From positions 18,206,165-18,270,164 of the forward strand of contig NC_067204.1 in assembly GCF_026262505.1 (NCBI RefSeq): DNA of 64,000 bases. Reading direction: 5' to 3'. How positions within the stretch are numbered: the stretch's first letter is position 1; each line of letters begins with the position of its first letter. Under the pieces are notes generated by a model. The model was not told the origin of the DNA and did not search any database. It was given only the letters and a program-made list of their open reading frames with translations. This stretch comes from Trichomonas vaginalis G3 (taxonomy: Eukaryota; Parabasalia; Trichomonadida; Trichomonadidae). Below are positions 41,684-49,589 of the stretch, piece after piece. A program made the translations under genes and the position numbers.

Positions 41684-42532
41684 ATGCTTCCAATAGAAAA
41701 AGAAAATTCAAGAGTTGCTACAACTAAACCATTAGATGAACTTTTTACTAATGTCGGTCAAAAGTTTGAGACAGAGACCGTAAAGCATGAAGGCTATCGT
41801 TTTGACTACCCATTAAGATGGCTAAGAGACCCATCTGTCACAAAAGCTATTGGCTTTCGTAGAATGAAGTTCATTTCAGAAGCCATACATGGTTTCCCAT
41901 TTACGGTCGGTTTTGAAGTTCGATACTATAACAAAGAAAAACGTATGTATGAGAAATTTGAACAGGGAAAACTTTTACAAGTTAGTTTGCTTGTAAACTT
42001 AGAAACAACTCTTCAAGCTTTTCAAGAAAAAATAAACGATATCTATATCGAATATGCAAACCAGTATAACATTGACGAGGGAGAGTACCATCTCGATATT
42101 ATTTATGACAGGAAAAATGCAACTGTTAAAATCAATAAAATAGAAGACCTTGGAGAAAACGTTTATATTTCTACAAAATATAACAACTTGGCATGGTATA
42201 GATTTATGAGGATGTTAAATCAGCCTGCAGCATATCCAGTACACCCAGACTTTTATGAAGTCGAAAACCCTAATGGAACATATGAAAATGTTTTCGACCA
42301 AGATGCTATTATTGTTCATGCTTCATTTTCTGGCGCCCAAAACTCTTTCTTATGTCTGATGAATGACTTTTACGAAAAACCTACAAAGTTATACGAACCA
42401 CCAAGTGGAAGTATTTCAGACTTTCAAGTATGGTTTACTACAGATGGAAGAAAAAGAATAATTCCATTATACCACGCGTTTTACTTAGAACTTAGTTTCA
42501 TATACAACTACTATCGAACGGTAAAAATATAA
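41684..42532 (+). CDS. Maverick 282-residue protein, unknown, intact family member
   Basis: Open frame of 282 residues (MLPIEKENSRVATTKPLDEL...). Beta-rich segments (FPFTVGFEVRYYNKEKRM, EYHLDIIYDRKNATVKIN, YENVFDQDAIIVHASF) and IIPLYHAFYLELSFIYNYY at the end suggest a beta-sandwich virion protein. A diverged paralogue lies at 36424-37296 on the other strand. It starts 18 bp from the fibre gene in divergent orientation, so the two may be co-expressed, for example as a fibre-associated protein. No known domain was recognised. Confidence 0.7.
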   Translation: MLPIEKENSRVATTKPLDELFTNVGQKFETETVKHEGYRFDYPLRWLRDPSVTKAIGFRRMKFISEAIHGFPFTVGFEVRYYNKEKRMYEKFEQGKLLQVSLLVNLETTLQAFQEKINDIYIEYANQYNIDEGEYHLDIIYDRKNATVKINKIEDLGENVYISTKYNNLAWYRFMRMLNQPAAYPVHPDFYEVENPNGTYENVFDQDAIIVHASFSGAQNSFLCLMNDFYEKPTKLYEPPSGSISDFQVWFTTDGRKRIIPLYHAFYLELSFIYNYYRTVKI

Positions 42533-42536
42533 TTTT

Positions 42537-42779
42537 TTAATACGGTTGAGGTGTTGGATTTGGTTGCCAACTAGACTGTGGTGCAGGTTCAGGCTGTTGT
42601 ATAACAGGAGCTTGTTCTTCTGGTTCAGGGTCTTTAGGTATAATACCAACAAACTGACCTACCCTTTTACCAATATTTTTGACACCGTTCCAAATTCCTC
42701 TTCCTACGGTTTTTATTCCATTCCATATACCTCTTCCAACTCTTCTGAAGAAGTTTCCAATACTACTGAAGAAACCCAT
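42537..42779 (-). CDS. Maverick small amphipathic protein (pVI-like by inference)
   Basis: 80 residues: MGFFSSIGNFFRRVGRGIWN, then a repeated GIKTVGRGIWNGVKNIGKRV stretch and a proline-rich tail (PQPEPAPQSS-type). The first 45 residues form an amphipathic, basic/aromatic helix with two copies of GRGIWNG, as in membrane-disrupting peptides such as the N-terminus of adenovirus pVI. The frame looks whole. The role in membrane penetration is inferred from composition. Confidence 0.6.
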   Translation of the reverse strand: MGFFSSIGNFFRRVGRGIWNGIKTVGRGIWNGVKNIGKRVGQFVGIIPKDPEPEEQAPVIQQPEPAPQSSWQPNPTPQPY

Positions 42780-42800
42780 TTTACTATATGTAAAAATCTA

Positions 42801-43161
42801 ATGTCCGCCTAGTCTTTTGCGTTTCCTGTTGAGTTCCATAGCATTCTTTAACTGGAGCTCATACATTCTGTTTCTCCTCTGGTAGAAAACATATTCTGGG
42901 TCAACTCCTGTGTTCGCGTCATCTGCATAAAGTTGTTTTATATCCCACTTCAGGGTTTGTATAAAACTCTTTCCATCTCATATTTGCATACCATGGTGGC
43001 AAACCTAACGCAGCGTCATTTGACATGGCAGTTTGCATTTGTACATCTGTTGGCACTTGACCATAGTTTGCCATTGCAGTTTGTATTCTAACTTCATTTG
43101 GAATATTCTCTGGGTTTGGTTGTCCAGGTTGCTGTGCATTCGCTAAGTTCTGTGCGTCCAT
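42801..43161 (-). pseudogene. Maverick small Asn/Gln-rich gene region
   Basis: Part of the Maverick fossil. It opens MDAQNLANAQQPGQPNPENI with a duplicated stretch (VRIQTAMANYG / VQMQTAMSND) and ends in a basic helix (LKNAMELNRKRKRLGGH). Probably a small virion protein. It is broken. Confidence 0.45.
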
Positions 43162-43184
43162 TTAATATTAGATAAAAATATCTC

Positions 43185-43316
43185 TTACGAGTACATATAC
43201 TGAACATTTGCAGGCATTGGTTCATCTTCATATTCTCTGTACTTTTCTGCCACGTCAAATAAATAAATGACACAATGGAAAAAACCTAAAACAAGTAGTC
43301 CTATTTCAAACCACAT
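43185..43316 (-). CDS. Maverick 43-residue membrane protein
   Basis: ATG 43316 to TAA 43185: MWFEIGLLVLGFFHCVIYLF followed by a short charged tail ending NVQYMYS. One hydrophobic segment (about residues 3-20) predicts a single membrane helix. The start overlaps the end of the methyltransferase gene by 16 bases in another frame, suggesting tight packing on one transcript. Too short to assign by family. The clean start and stop and the overlap argue that it is real. Confidence 0.5.
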   Translation of the reverse strand: MWFEIGLLVLGFFHCVIYLFDVAEKYREYEDEPMPANVQYMYS

Positions 43317-44119
43317 TTACTTACTAATAAAATTTCTTTGTTATGACACTTTCTCCGGTTTATAGGACCTCTCTCATATTCTATCTTGTCATATCTAAAC
43401 TCATAGTCATGTATGTCCTCTAACCATCTCATAACGGTTTCCAAACCACTTTTATCGGATGTAAAGTAAAAGCATGGATGGTTATGTAAAACGTCTAAAG
43501 TTTCTAAAGAGTCTCTCAAAGTCCAGTCTACTTGGTATTGAAAATCCCATGTGTTATAGAACGGCGGGTCCACTATAAAGAAAACATTTTCCTTGTCTTT
43601 ATATTTTTCATACAACTCTGTCCAATAACATCTCACAAACTCTATACCCTCAATATATTTTTCTATGTCCTCTTTGAAAACATTTGTATAGTTAAGATAT
43701 AAAACTTTTGACATAAGTGTTTCAATGTCATGAACTCTTATAGAACCACTATATAATAGTCTAGCAGATATACTATCCCAGTCTATATATTCTGCTTTTT
43801 TCAAAACTTCTCTCACAATATTTTTGTTATCTAATGGTATACGTTCCATCTTACCTATAGGTATCTTTTCTTTTAACTCTTTCAATATATTGTTTGTGTC
43901 TGGTATATGTTTGAGACGGTCCATATAGTTGTCGAAGTCATTGCATATAATCTTTGAGTCTGGGAATATTGTATGGCACAAATGGGATATATAGAAACTT
44001 CCACCGAACAAATCTACAAATGTTAGACCATTCGGTAGTTTCTTAAGTTCTCTCAATATAATATCTTTACATTTACTCTTATTTCCAAAGAACGGTAACG
44101 GTGGTTTTGTAAAATTCAT
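43301..44119 (-). CDS. Maverick Dam-like adenine-N6 DNA methyltransferase
   Basis: Open frame of 272 residues. Motifs of the D12/Dam class are in order: PFFGNKSK (9-16, cofactor), DLFGGSFYIS (36-45, motif I), CNDFDNY (59-65) and the catalytic DPPF (184-187), with a TSDK-type motif later. It would transfer methyl groups from S-adenosylmethionine to adenine in DNA. N6-methyladenine is the main DNA methylation in T. vaginalis, and Dam-like enzymes there are linked to Mavericks. It could mark or protect element DNA or act on host genes. It looks whole. Confidence 0.88.
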   Translation of the reverse strand: MNFTKPPLPFFGNKSKCKDIILRELKKLPNGLTFVDLFGGSFYISHLCHTIFPDSKIICNDFDNYMDRLKHIPDTNNILKELKEKIPIGKMERIPLDNKNIVREVLKKAEYIDWDSISARLLYSGSIRVHDIETLMSKVLYLNYTNVFKEDIEKYIEGIEFVRCYWTELYEKYKDKENVFFIVDPPFYNTWDFQYQVDWTLRDSLETLDVLHNHPCFYFTSDKSGLETVMRWLEDIHDYEFRYDKIEYERGPINRRKCHNKEILLVSKCGLK

Positions 44120-44322
44120 TTATATATAATAATAAAAATGTTTTCCCTGAAAAGTGACAGAAAAGTGACAAAACATGAAAACATATATAATTTGTGAAAA
44201 GCCACACATTATATAATGTTTTCGACCCAGAAGAAGGCTTCTTCCCAGAAGCAATGGAGGAAGAAGAAGAGTCCTCCGAATTCACACCAGAAGACTAACA
44301 ATTTTCCGAATAAAAACTTCAT
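44120..44322. other. Maverick right subterminal region
   Basis: It begins with an 18-bp A/T gap (44120-44137) between the methyltransferase start and a 19-codon plus-strand frame at 44138. Further right is a short acidic coding scrap (FDPEEGFFPEAMEEEEESSE) ending at about 44298, which looks like the tail of a lost gene. No other structure was seen before the TIR at 44323. Confidence 0.4.
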
Positions 44323-44400
44323 TTATACTAAACATCTTCAGGGCTAGAGGGCACGAAGTGCCTGGAGGCCCCACTCCCTTTTTTTTTTTTTTTTTTTTTT
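44323..44400 (-). repeat. Maverick right terminal inverted repeat
   Basis: Inverted counterpart of 20987-21059: TTATACTAAACATCTTCAGG, then the GGCAC-GAA-GTGCC hairpin (reading on this strand CACGAAGTGC) and a long poly-T tract. It differs from the left end in tract length and one or two bases. Confidence 0.93.
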
Positions 44401-44406
44401 GATACA
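44401..44406. other. Target site duplication, right (GATACA)
   Basis: Second copy of GATACA, directly after the right TIR. It is identical to 20981-20986. Confidence 0.9.
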
Positions 44407-44523
44407 AATAAAGCCATCACAATGAAAGGCTCCTCATTACGAAATCTATGTAAAGTGGATTTTTGTCAAAAGTGCTGAAAAATATAAAAAAAATTCTGAT
44501 ACGTTAGTAAATTTCTAAAGAGA

Positions 44524-47500
44524 ATGTCTAATGGGCTGATGGTACGTCTCGTTGGAAATAGGTCGCATAGTCCAGGACCTGCGGCTTATTCCACCAGAAG
44601 ACGTCCAGGATCAGAATCACCAGCATGGACAATTAAAAATCGATATAAACAAAAAATAGAAGCAATTGATGCAGAATACGTAAATTTAGAATCGACAATA
44701 GGCCGAGGACCAAAAATTTCAATGAAAAGTCGTCATGATTCACTACCAAAAATTGATACACCTGGACCTAATTACATACCTAAGAATTTTGGTTCAGAAA
44801 CAACACCAATACATGTATCTCCACGATATGGTGATAGAAAAACCGAGTCTACACCAGGTCCTGGCCAATATACACCTCGTGATGCTCCTTCTACAGCGAG
44901 GGTTTCAATTAGAAATAGAACAAAATTACCAGAATCGAATGTAGATTCACCTGGACCTGCTGGATATTCACCAGATTATAAAGCAACACGCAGATCTTCA
45001 CGATCACCAACTATAGGCAGACGCGCAAGTGAACCAAAGAAACAAATTACTCCAGGTCCTAGTGATTATCAAATTAGTCGAGATATTACAAATGGGCAAG
45101 GAATTTCGATGCATATTCGCCCACGTGAGAGCGGAATCGCTGTAACTCCAGGACCAAGTGATTATGGATCACCAAATAACCCAGCAAATTTTAACTCACC
45201 ATCATATACAATCGGTCATCGTTATGATCAAAAAACAGATACAAATCAAGCTGGTTTCGTAAATCTTCCAAGTACAGTTGGTCAAGGACCGAAGATTTCC
45301 ATGTCTTCTCGCCATGAAGCTCGTGATGTTGAAGCAACACCAGGTCCAAACTATGTACCACCTTCCATGGCACAATCAGCAAGAGGAATATCAATTGGAT
45401 CTCGCTCTCCAGATGGCAAGATTGAAGTTACACCAGGTCCAGGTCAATACAACACATTGAACAAGTCCGGTGTTGATGGTGTCACCCCAATCACGATCAA
45501 AGGCCGAACACCACTTCCAGGTGCCGGCACCGATTCTCCAGGTCCAGCAGGCTACAATCCAGACTACGATGCCACTCGTAAATCATCACCAAGTCCAACA
45601 ATTGGTCGTCGCGGCATTGATCCTAAAGTCGAAGTCACACCAGGTCCAAGTGACTATGCCATCAGCCGCGACATCACGAATGGCCAAGGCATCTCGATGC
45701 ACATTCGTCCACGCGAAGGCGACATTGCAGTTACACCCGGTCCAAGTGATTATGGCAACCCTAATAATCCATCAAGTTCTAATTCTCCTTCTTATACTAT
45801 TGGTCATCGTTACGAACAAAAGACCGATACAAATCAAGCCGGTTTTGTTAATCTTCCAAGCACCGTTGGTCAAGGACCAAAGATCTCAATGTCATCACGT
45901 CATGAAGCACGTGACGTTGAACCAACACCAGGTCCAAATTATGTTCCTCCGTCTCTTGCTGAGAGCAGCCGTGGAGTAACAATTGGACATCGTTCACCCG
46001 ATGGCAAGACCGAGATCACTCCAGGTCCAGGCCAATATGACACTCTCAATAAATCCGGTGTTGATGGTGTCACTCCAATCACAATCAAGGGACGTAATTA
46101 CATGCCAGAAACATCAGTTGATTCACCAGGTCCTGCTGGATACAGTCCCGATTACAACTCTACACGTCGTGGTTCTCCAAGTCCAACTATTGGACGTCGT
46201 GGCATTGATCCAAAGATCCCAGTCACTCCAGGTCCAAGTGATTACGAGATTAGCCGTGATATCACAAATGGTGGTCAAGGTATCTCGATGCACATTCGTC
46301 CACGCGAAGGCGACATTGCCGTTACACCCGGTCCAAGTGACTATGGAAACCCTAATAATCCAGCTAATTCTAATTCACCATCATTCACTATTGGTCATCG
46401 TTACGAACAAAAGACAGACACTAATCAAGCCGGTTTCGTCAATCTTCCAAGTACCGTTGGTCAAGGACCAAAGATTTCGATGTCATCACGTCATGAAGCA
46501 CGTGATCTTGAACCCACTCCAGGACCAAACTATGTTCCTCCATCACTTGCTGAGAGCAGTCGCGGTGTCACCATTGGATCTCGCTCTCCAGATGGCAAGA
46601 TTGAAGTTACACCAGGTCCAGGTCAATACAACACATTGAACAAGTCCGGTGTTGATGGTGTCACCCCAATCACGATCAAAGGCCGAACACCACTTCCAGG
46701 TGCCGGCACCGATTCTCCAGGTCCAGCAGGCTACAATCCAGACTACGATGCCACTCGTAAATCATCACCAAGTCCAACAATTGGTCGTCGCGGCATTGAT
46801 CCTAAAGTCGAAGTCACACCAGGTCCAAGTGACTATGCCATCAGCCGCGACATCACGAATGGCCAAGGCATCTCGATGCACATTCGTCCACGCGAAGGCG
46901 ACATTGCAGTTACACCCGGTCCAAGTGATTATGGCAACCCTAATAATCCATCAAGTTCTAATTCTCCTTCTTATACTATTGGTCATCGTTACGAACAAAA
47001 GACCGATACAAATCAAGCCGGTTTTGTTAATCTTCCAAGCACCGTTGGTCAAGGACCAAAGATCTCAATGTCATCACGTCATGAAGCACGTGACGTTGAA
47101 CCAACACCAGGTCCAAATTATGTTCCTCCATCTCTTGCAGAAAGTTCAAGAGGCATCACTATCGGTAATCGTTCTCCAGACGGTAAGACCGAGATCACAC
47201 CTGGCCCAGGTCAATATAATACATTGAACAAATCTGGTGTTGATGGAGTTACTCCAATCACAATCAAAGGTCGCAATTACATGCCAGAAACATCAGTTGA
47301 TTCACCTGGTCCAGCCGGCTACAATCCAGATTATGATGCCACACGCAAATCATCACCAAGTCCAACTATTGGACGTCGTGGCATCGATCCAAAGATCCCA
47401 GTCACTCCAGGTCCAAGTGATTACGAGATTAGCCGTGATATCACAAACGGCGGTCAAGGTATCTCGATGCACATTCGTCCTCGTGAAGGCGGCATCGCAG

Positions 47501-49254
47501 TCACACCAGGTCCTAGTGATTATGGTAATCTAAACAATCCAGCTAATTCTAATTCACCATCATTCACTATTGGTCATCGTTACGAACAAAAGACAGACAC
47601 CAACCAAGCCGGTTTCGTCAATCTTCCAAGTACCGTTGGTCAAGGACCAAAGATCTCCATGTCATCTCGCCACGAAACACGTGATGCAGAACCAACACCA
47701 GGTCCAAACTATGTTCCTCCATCACTTGCCGAGAGTTCAAGAGGCGTTACAATTGGACATCGTTCACCCGACGGTAAGACCGAGATTACTCCCGGTCCAG
47801 GCCAATACGACACTCTTAATAAATCCGGTGTTGATGGTGTCACTCCAATCACGATCAAAGGCAGAACTCCACTTCCAGGTGCAGGCACCGATTCCCCAGG
47901 TCCCGCCGGATATAATCCAGACTACGCTGCCACACGTAAATCATCACCAAGTCCGACAATCGGCCGCCGCGGCATTGATCCAAAGATCCCAGTCACTCCA
48001 GGTCCAAGTGATTATGAGATTAGCCGTGATATCACAAATGGTGGTCAAGGTATCTCGATGCACATTCGTCCACGCGAAGGCGACATTGCCGTTACACCCG
48101 GTCCAAGTGACTATGGAAACCCTAATAATCCAGCTAATTCTAATTCACCATCATTCACTATTGGTCATCGTTACGAACAAAAGACAGACACTAATCAAGC
48201 CGGTTTCGTCAATCTTCCAAGTACCGTTGGTCAAGGACCAAAGATTTCGATGTCATCACGTCATGAAGCACGTGATCTTGAACCCACTCCAGGACCAAAC
48301 TATGTTCCTCCATCACTTGCTGAGAGCAGTCGCGGTGTCACCATTGGATCTCGCTCTCCAGATGGCAAGATTGAAGTTACACCAGGTCCAGGTCAATACA
48401 ACACATTGAACAAGTCCGGTGTTGATGGTGTCACCCCAATCACGATCAAAGGCCGAACACCACTTCCAGGTGCCGGCACCGATTCTCCAGGTCCAGCAGG
48501 CTACAATCCAGACTACGATGCCACTCGTAAATCATCACCAAGTCCAACAATTGGTCGTCGCGGCATTGATCCTAAAGTCGAAGTCACACCAGGTCCAAGT
48601 GACTATGCCATCAGCCGCGACATCACGAATGGCCAAGGCATCTCGATGCACATTCGTCCACGCGAAGGCGACATTGCAGTTACACCCGGTCCAAGTGATT
48701 ATGGCAACCCTAATAATCCATCAAGTTCTAATTCTCCTTCTTATACTATTGGTCATCGTTACGAACAAAAGACCGATACAAATCAAGCCGGTTTTGTTAA
48801 TCTTCCAAGCACCGTTGGTCAAGGACCAAAGATCTCAATGTCATCACGTCATGAAGCACGTGACGCCGAACCCACTCCGGGACCAAACTATGTCCCTCCA
48901 TCTCTTGGTGGTAAAGGAATTACAATTGGAAATCGTACTCCAGATGGAAAAACAGAAGTTACTCCAGGCCCAGGTCAATATAATACCCTTAATAGTTCCG
49001 GAGTTGATGGTGTTGCTCCTATTACAATTAAGGGAAGAAACTACCTTCCAACAACTACATCAGAATCTCCAGGTCCAGCTGCTTATTATTTAATGTACAA
49101 TCCAAAGCTTGACTCAAAGGGAATTACAATTGGTTTGAAATATCCCGAAAAGAGTCCAGAATCTACTCCTGGCTTTTACGATATTCCATCAACACGTGGA
49201 GGTCCAGCCTTCACAATTGGAAATCGTGAAGAATGCGATGTTGCGATTTTGTAA
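44524..49254 (+). CDS. Giant STPGR (SHIPPO) repeat protein
   Basis: 1576 residues built from eight units of 197 residues. Each unit has about five PGPxxY motifs of the sperm-tail PG-rich (STPGR/SHIPPO) type, in the order PGPNYV, PGPGQY, PGPAGY, PGPSDY, PGPSDY. A segment without PGP follows (TNQAGFVNLPSTVGQGPKIS). The first and last units are the most diverged. STPGR proteins associate with microtubules of flagella and related structures, so a role in flagella, axostyle or costa is likely. Translations in the other plus frames are repeat shadows. The Maverick ends 123 bp upstream, so any distal promoter was displaced. No clear initiator lies before the ATG. Confidence 0.92.
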   Translation: MSNGLMVRLVGNRSHSPGPAAYSTRRRPGSESPAWTIKNRYKQKIEAIDAEYVNLESTIGRGPKISMKSRHDSLPKIDTPGPNYIPKNFGSETTPIHVSPRYGDRKTESTPGPGQYTPRDAPSTARVSIRNRTKLPESNVDSPGPAGYSPDYKATRRSSRSPTIGRRASEPKKQITPGPSDYQISRDITNGQGISMHIRPRESGIAVTPGPSDYGSPNNPANFNSPSYTIGHRYDQKTDTNQAGFVNLPSTVGQGPKISMSSRHEARDVEATPGPNYVPPSMAQSARGISIGSRSPDGKIEVTPGPGQYNTLNKSGVDGVTPITIKGRTPLPGAGTDSPGPAGYNPDYDATRKSSPSPTIGRRGIDPKVEVTPGPSDYAISRDITNGQGISMHIRPREGDIAVTPGPSDYGNPNNPSSSNSPSYTIGHRYEQKTDTNQAGFVNLPSTVGQGPKISMSSRHEARDVEPTPGPNYVPPSLAESSRGVTIGHRSPDGKTEITPGPGQYDTLNKSGVDGVTPITIKGRNYMPETSVDSPGPAGYSPDYNSTRRGSPSPTIGRRGIDPKIPVTPGPSDYEISRDITNGGQGISMHIRPREGDIAVTPGPSDYGNPNNPANSNSPSFTIGHRYEQKTDTNQAGFVNLPSTVGQGPKISMSSRHEARDLEPTPGPNYVPPSLAESSRGVTIGSRSPDGKIEVTPGPGQYNTLNKSGVDGVTPITIKGRTPLPGAGTDSPGPAGYNPDYDATRKSSPSPTIGRRGIDPKVEVTPGPSDYAISRDITNGQGISMHIRPREGDIAVTPGPSDYGNPNNPSSSNSPSYTIGHRYEQKTDTNQAGFVNLPSTVGQGPKISMSSRHEARDVEPTPGPNYVPPSLAESSRGITIGNRSPDGKTEITPGPGQYNTLNKSGVDGVTPITIKGRNYMPETSVDSPGPAGYNPDYDATRKSSPSPTIGRRGIDPKIPVTPGPSDYEISRDITNGGQGISMHIRPREGGIAVTPGPSDYGNLNNPANSNSPSFTIGHRYEQKTDTNQAGFVNLPSTVGQGPKISMSSRHETRDAEPTPGPNYVPPSLAESSRGVTIGHRSPDGKTEITPGPGQYDTLNKSGVDGVTPITIKGRTPLPGAGTDSPGPAGYNPDYAATRKSSPSPTIGRRGIDPKIPVTPGPSDYEISRDITNGGQGISMHIRPREGDIAVTPGPSDYGNPNNPANSNSPSFTIGHRYEQKTDTNQAGFVNLPSTVGQGPKISMSSRHEARDLEPTPGPNYVPPSLAESSRGVTIGSRSPDGKIEVTPGPGQYNTLNKSGVDGVTPITIKGRTPLPGAGTDSPGPAGYNPDYDATRKSSPSPTIGRRGIDPKVEVTPGPSDYAISRDITNGQGISMHIRPREGDIAVTPGPSDYGNPNNPSSSNSPSYTIGHRYEQKTDTNQAGFVNLPSTVGQGPKISMSSRHEARDAEPTPGPNYVPPSLGGKGITIGNRTPDGKTEVTPGPGQYNTLNSSGVDGVAPITIKGRNYLPTTTSESPGPAAYYLMYNPKLDSKGITIGLKYPEKSPESTPGFYDIPSTRGGPAFTIGNREECDVAIL
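45421..48900 (+). repeat. 590-bp tandem coding repeat with near-identical blocks
   Basis: The basic period is about 590 bp. A marker (ATTGAAGTTACACCAGGTCC) lies at 45421, 46600 and 48370, i.e. spaced by two and three periods. A block of roughly 590-1180 bp after each marker is nearly identical in sequence, including silent sites, while other units differ more. This implies recent segmental duplication or gene conversion. Confidence 0.9.
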
Positions 49255-49589
49255 ATTATGTTTATTTTTATTATGATTCAAACAAATAGCATTTTTCTAT
49301 ACAAGCTTATTCATTTAATTCGGTGTTACGCTTCTACATTTAATTATTTCATCGGAGTTATTTGATATTATGCAAGATTGTCGATTTTTTATAATTTCAG
49401 AGTATATCTATCTATGATCTTCATAAGGTGCAAAATATTTTGCCTCAGAGAATGGATGGAAAATTCACATCGACAAGATGGTCAAAATTTTTGTAAACAA
49501 AATAATCTGTTATGTGATACCAACCAAGTTCACATGATCTGATACCAATTTTGACATCTGATGGAAAATTTATAACCATATTTTTCAGA
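49255..49589. other. Intergenic, 335 bp
   Basis: AT-rich spacer. The run TTTTTCAGA just before ATG 49590 resembles a weak initiator. Nothing else was recognised. Confidence 0.4.

Larger units (their letters stand above)
20987..44400. mobile_element. Maverick/Polinton element, 23.4 kb, broken
   Basis: The element is bounded by inverted repeats (20987-21059 and 44323-44400) and the 6-bp duplication GATACA. It carries capsid genes, packaging ATPase, SF3-type helicase, integrase, Dam-like methyltransferase, a fibre-like gene and small genes. Plus-strand genes fill the left third and mostly minus-strand genes the right half. The length fits known T. vaginalis Mavericks (15-25 kb). It is broken, with well over a dozen breaks, although several genes remain open. 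The TIRs are almost identical and the target duplication is perfect, so the insertion is probably young on the scale of the host genome. No polymerase B or Ulp1-like protease was recognised. Confidence 0.93.

Noticed and set aside
45470-49093. Several long frames in other phases across the STPGR gene
   Set aside because: They are frame shadows of the repetitive gene and repeat with the same 590-bp period. The composition is unnatural (His/Gln/Val-rich).
49551-49589. Thirteen-codon upstream extension of the Rab gene
   Set aside because: Non-ATG start. ATG 49590 gives a normal Rab length and N-terminus.
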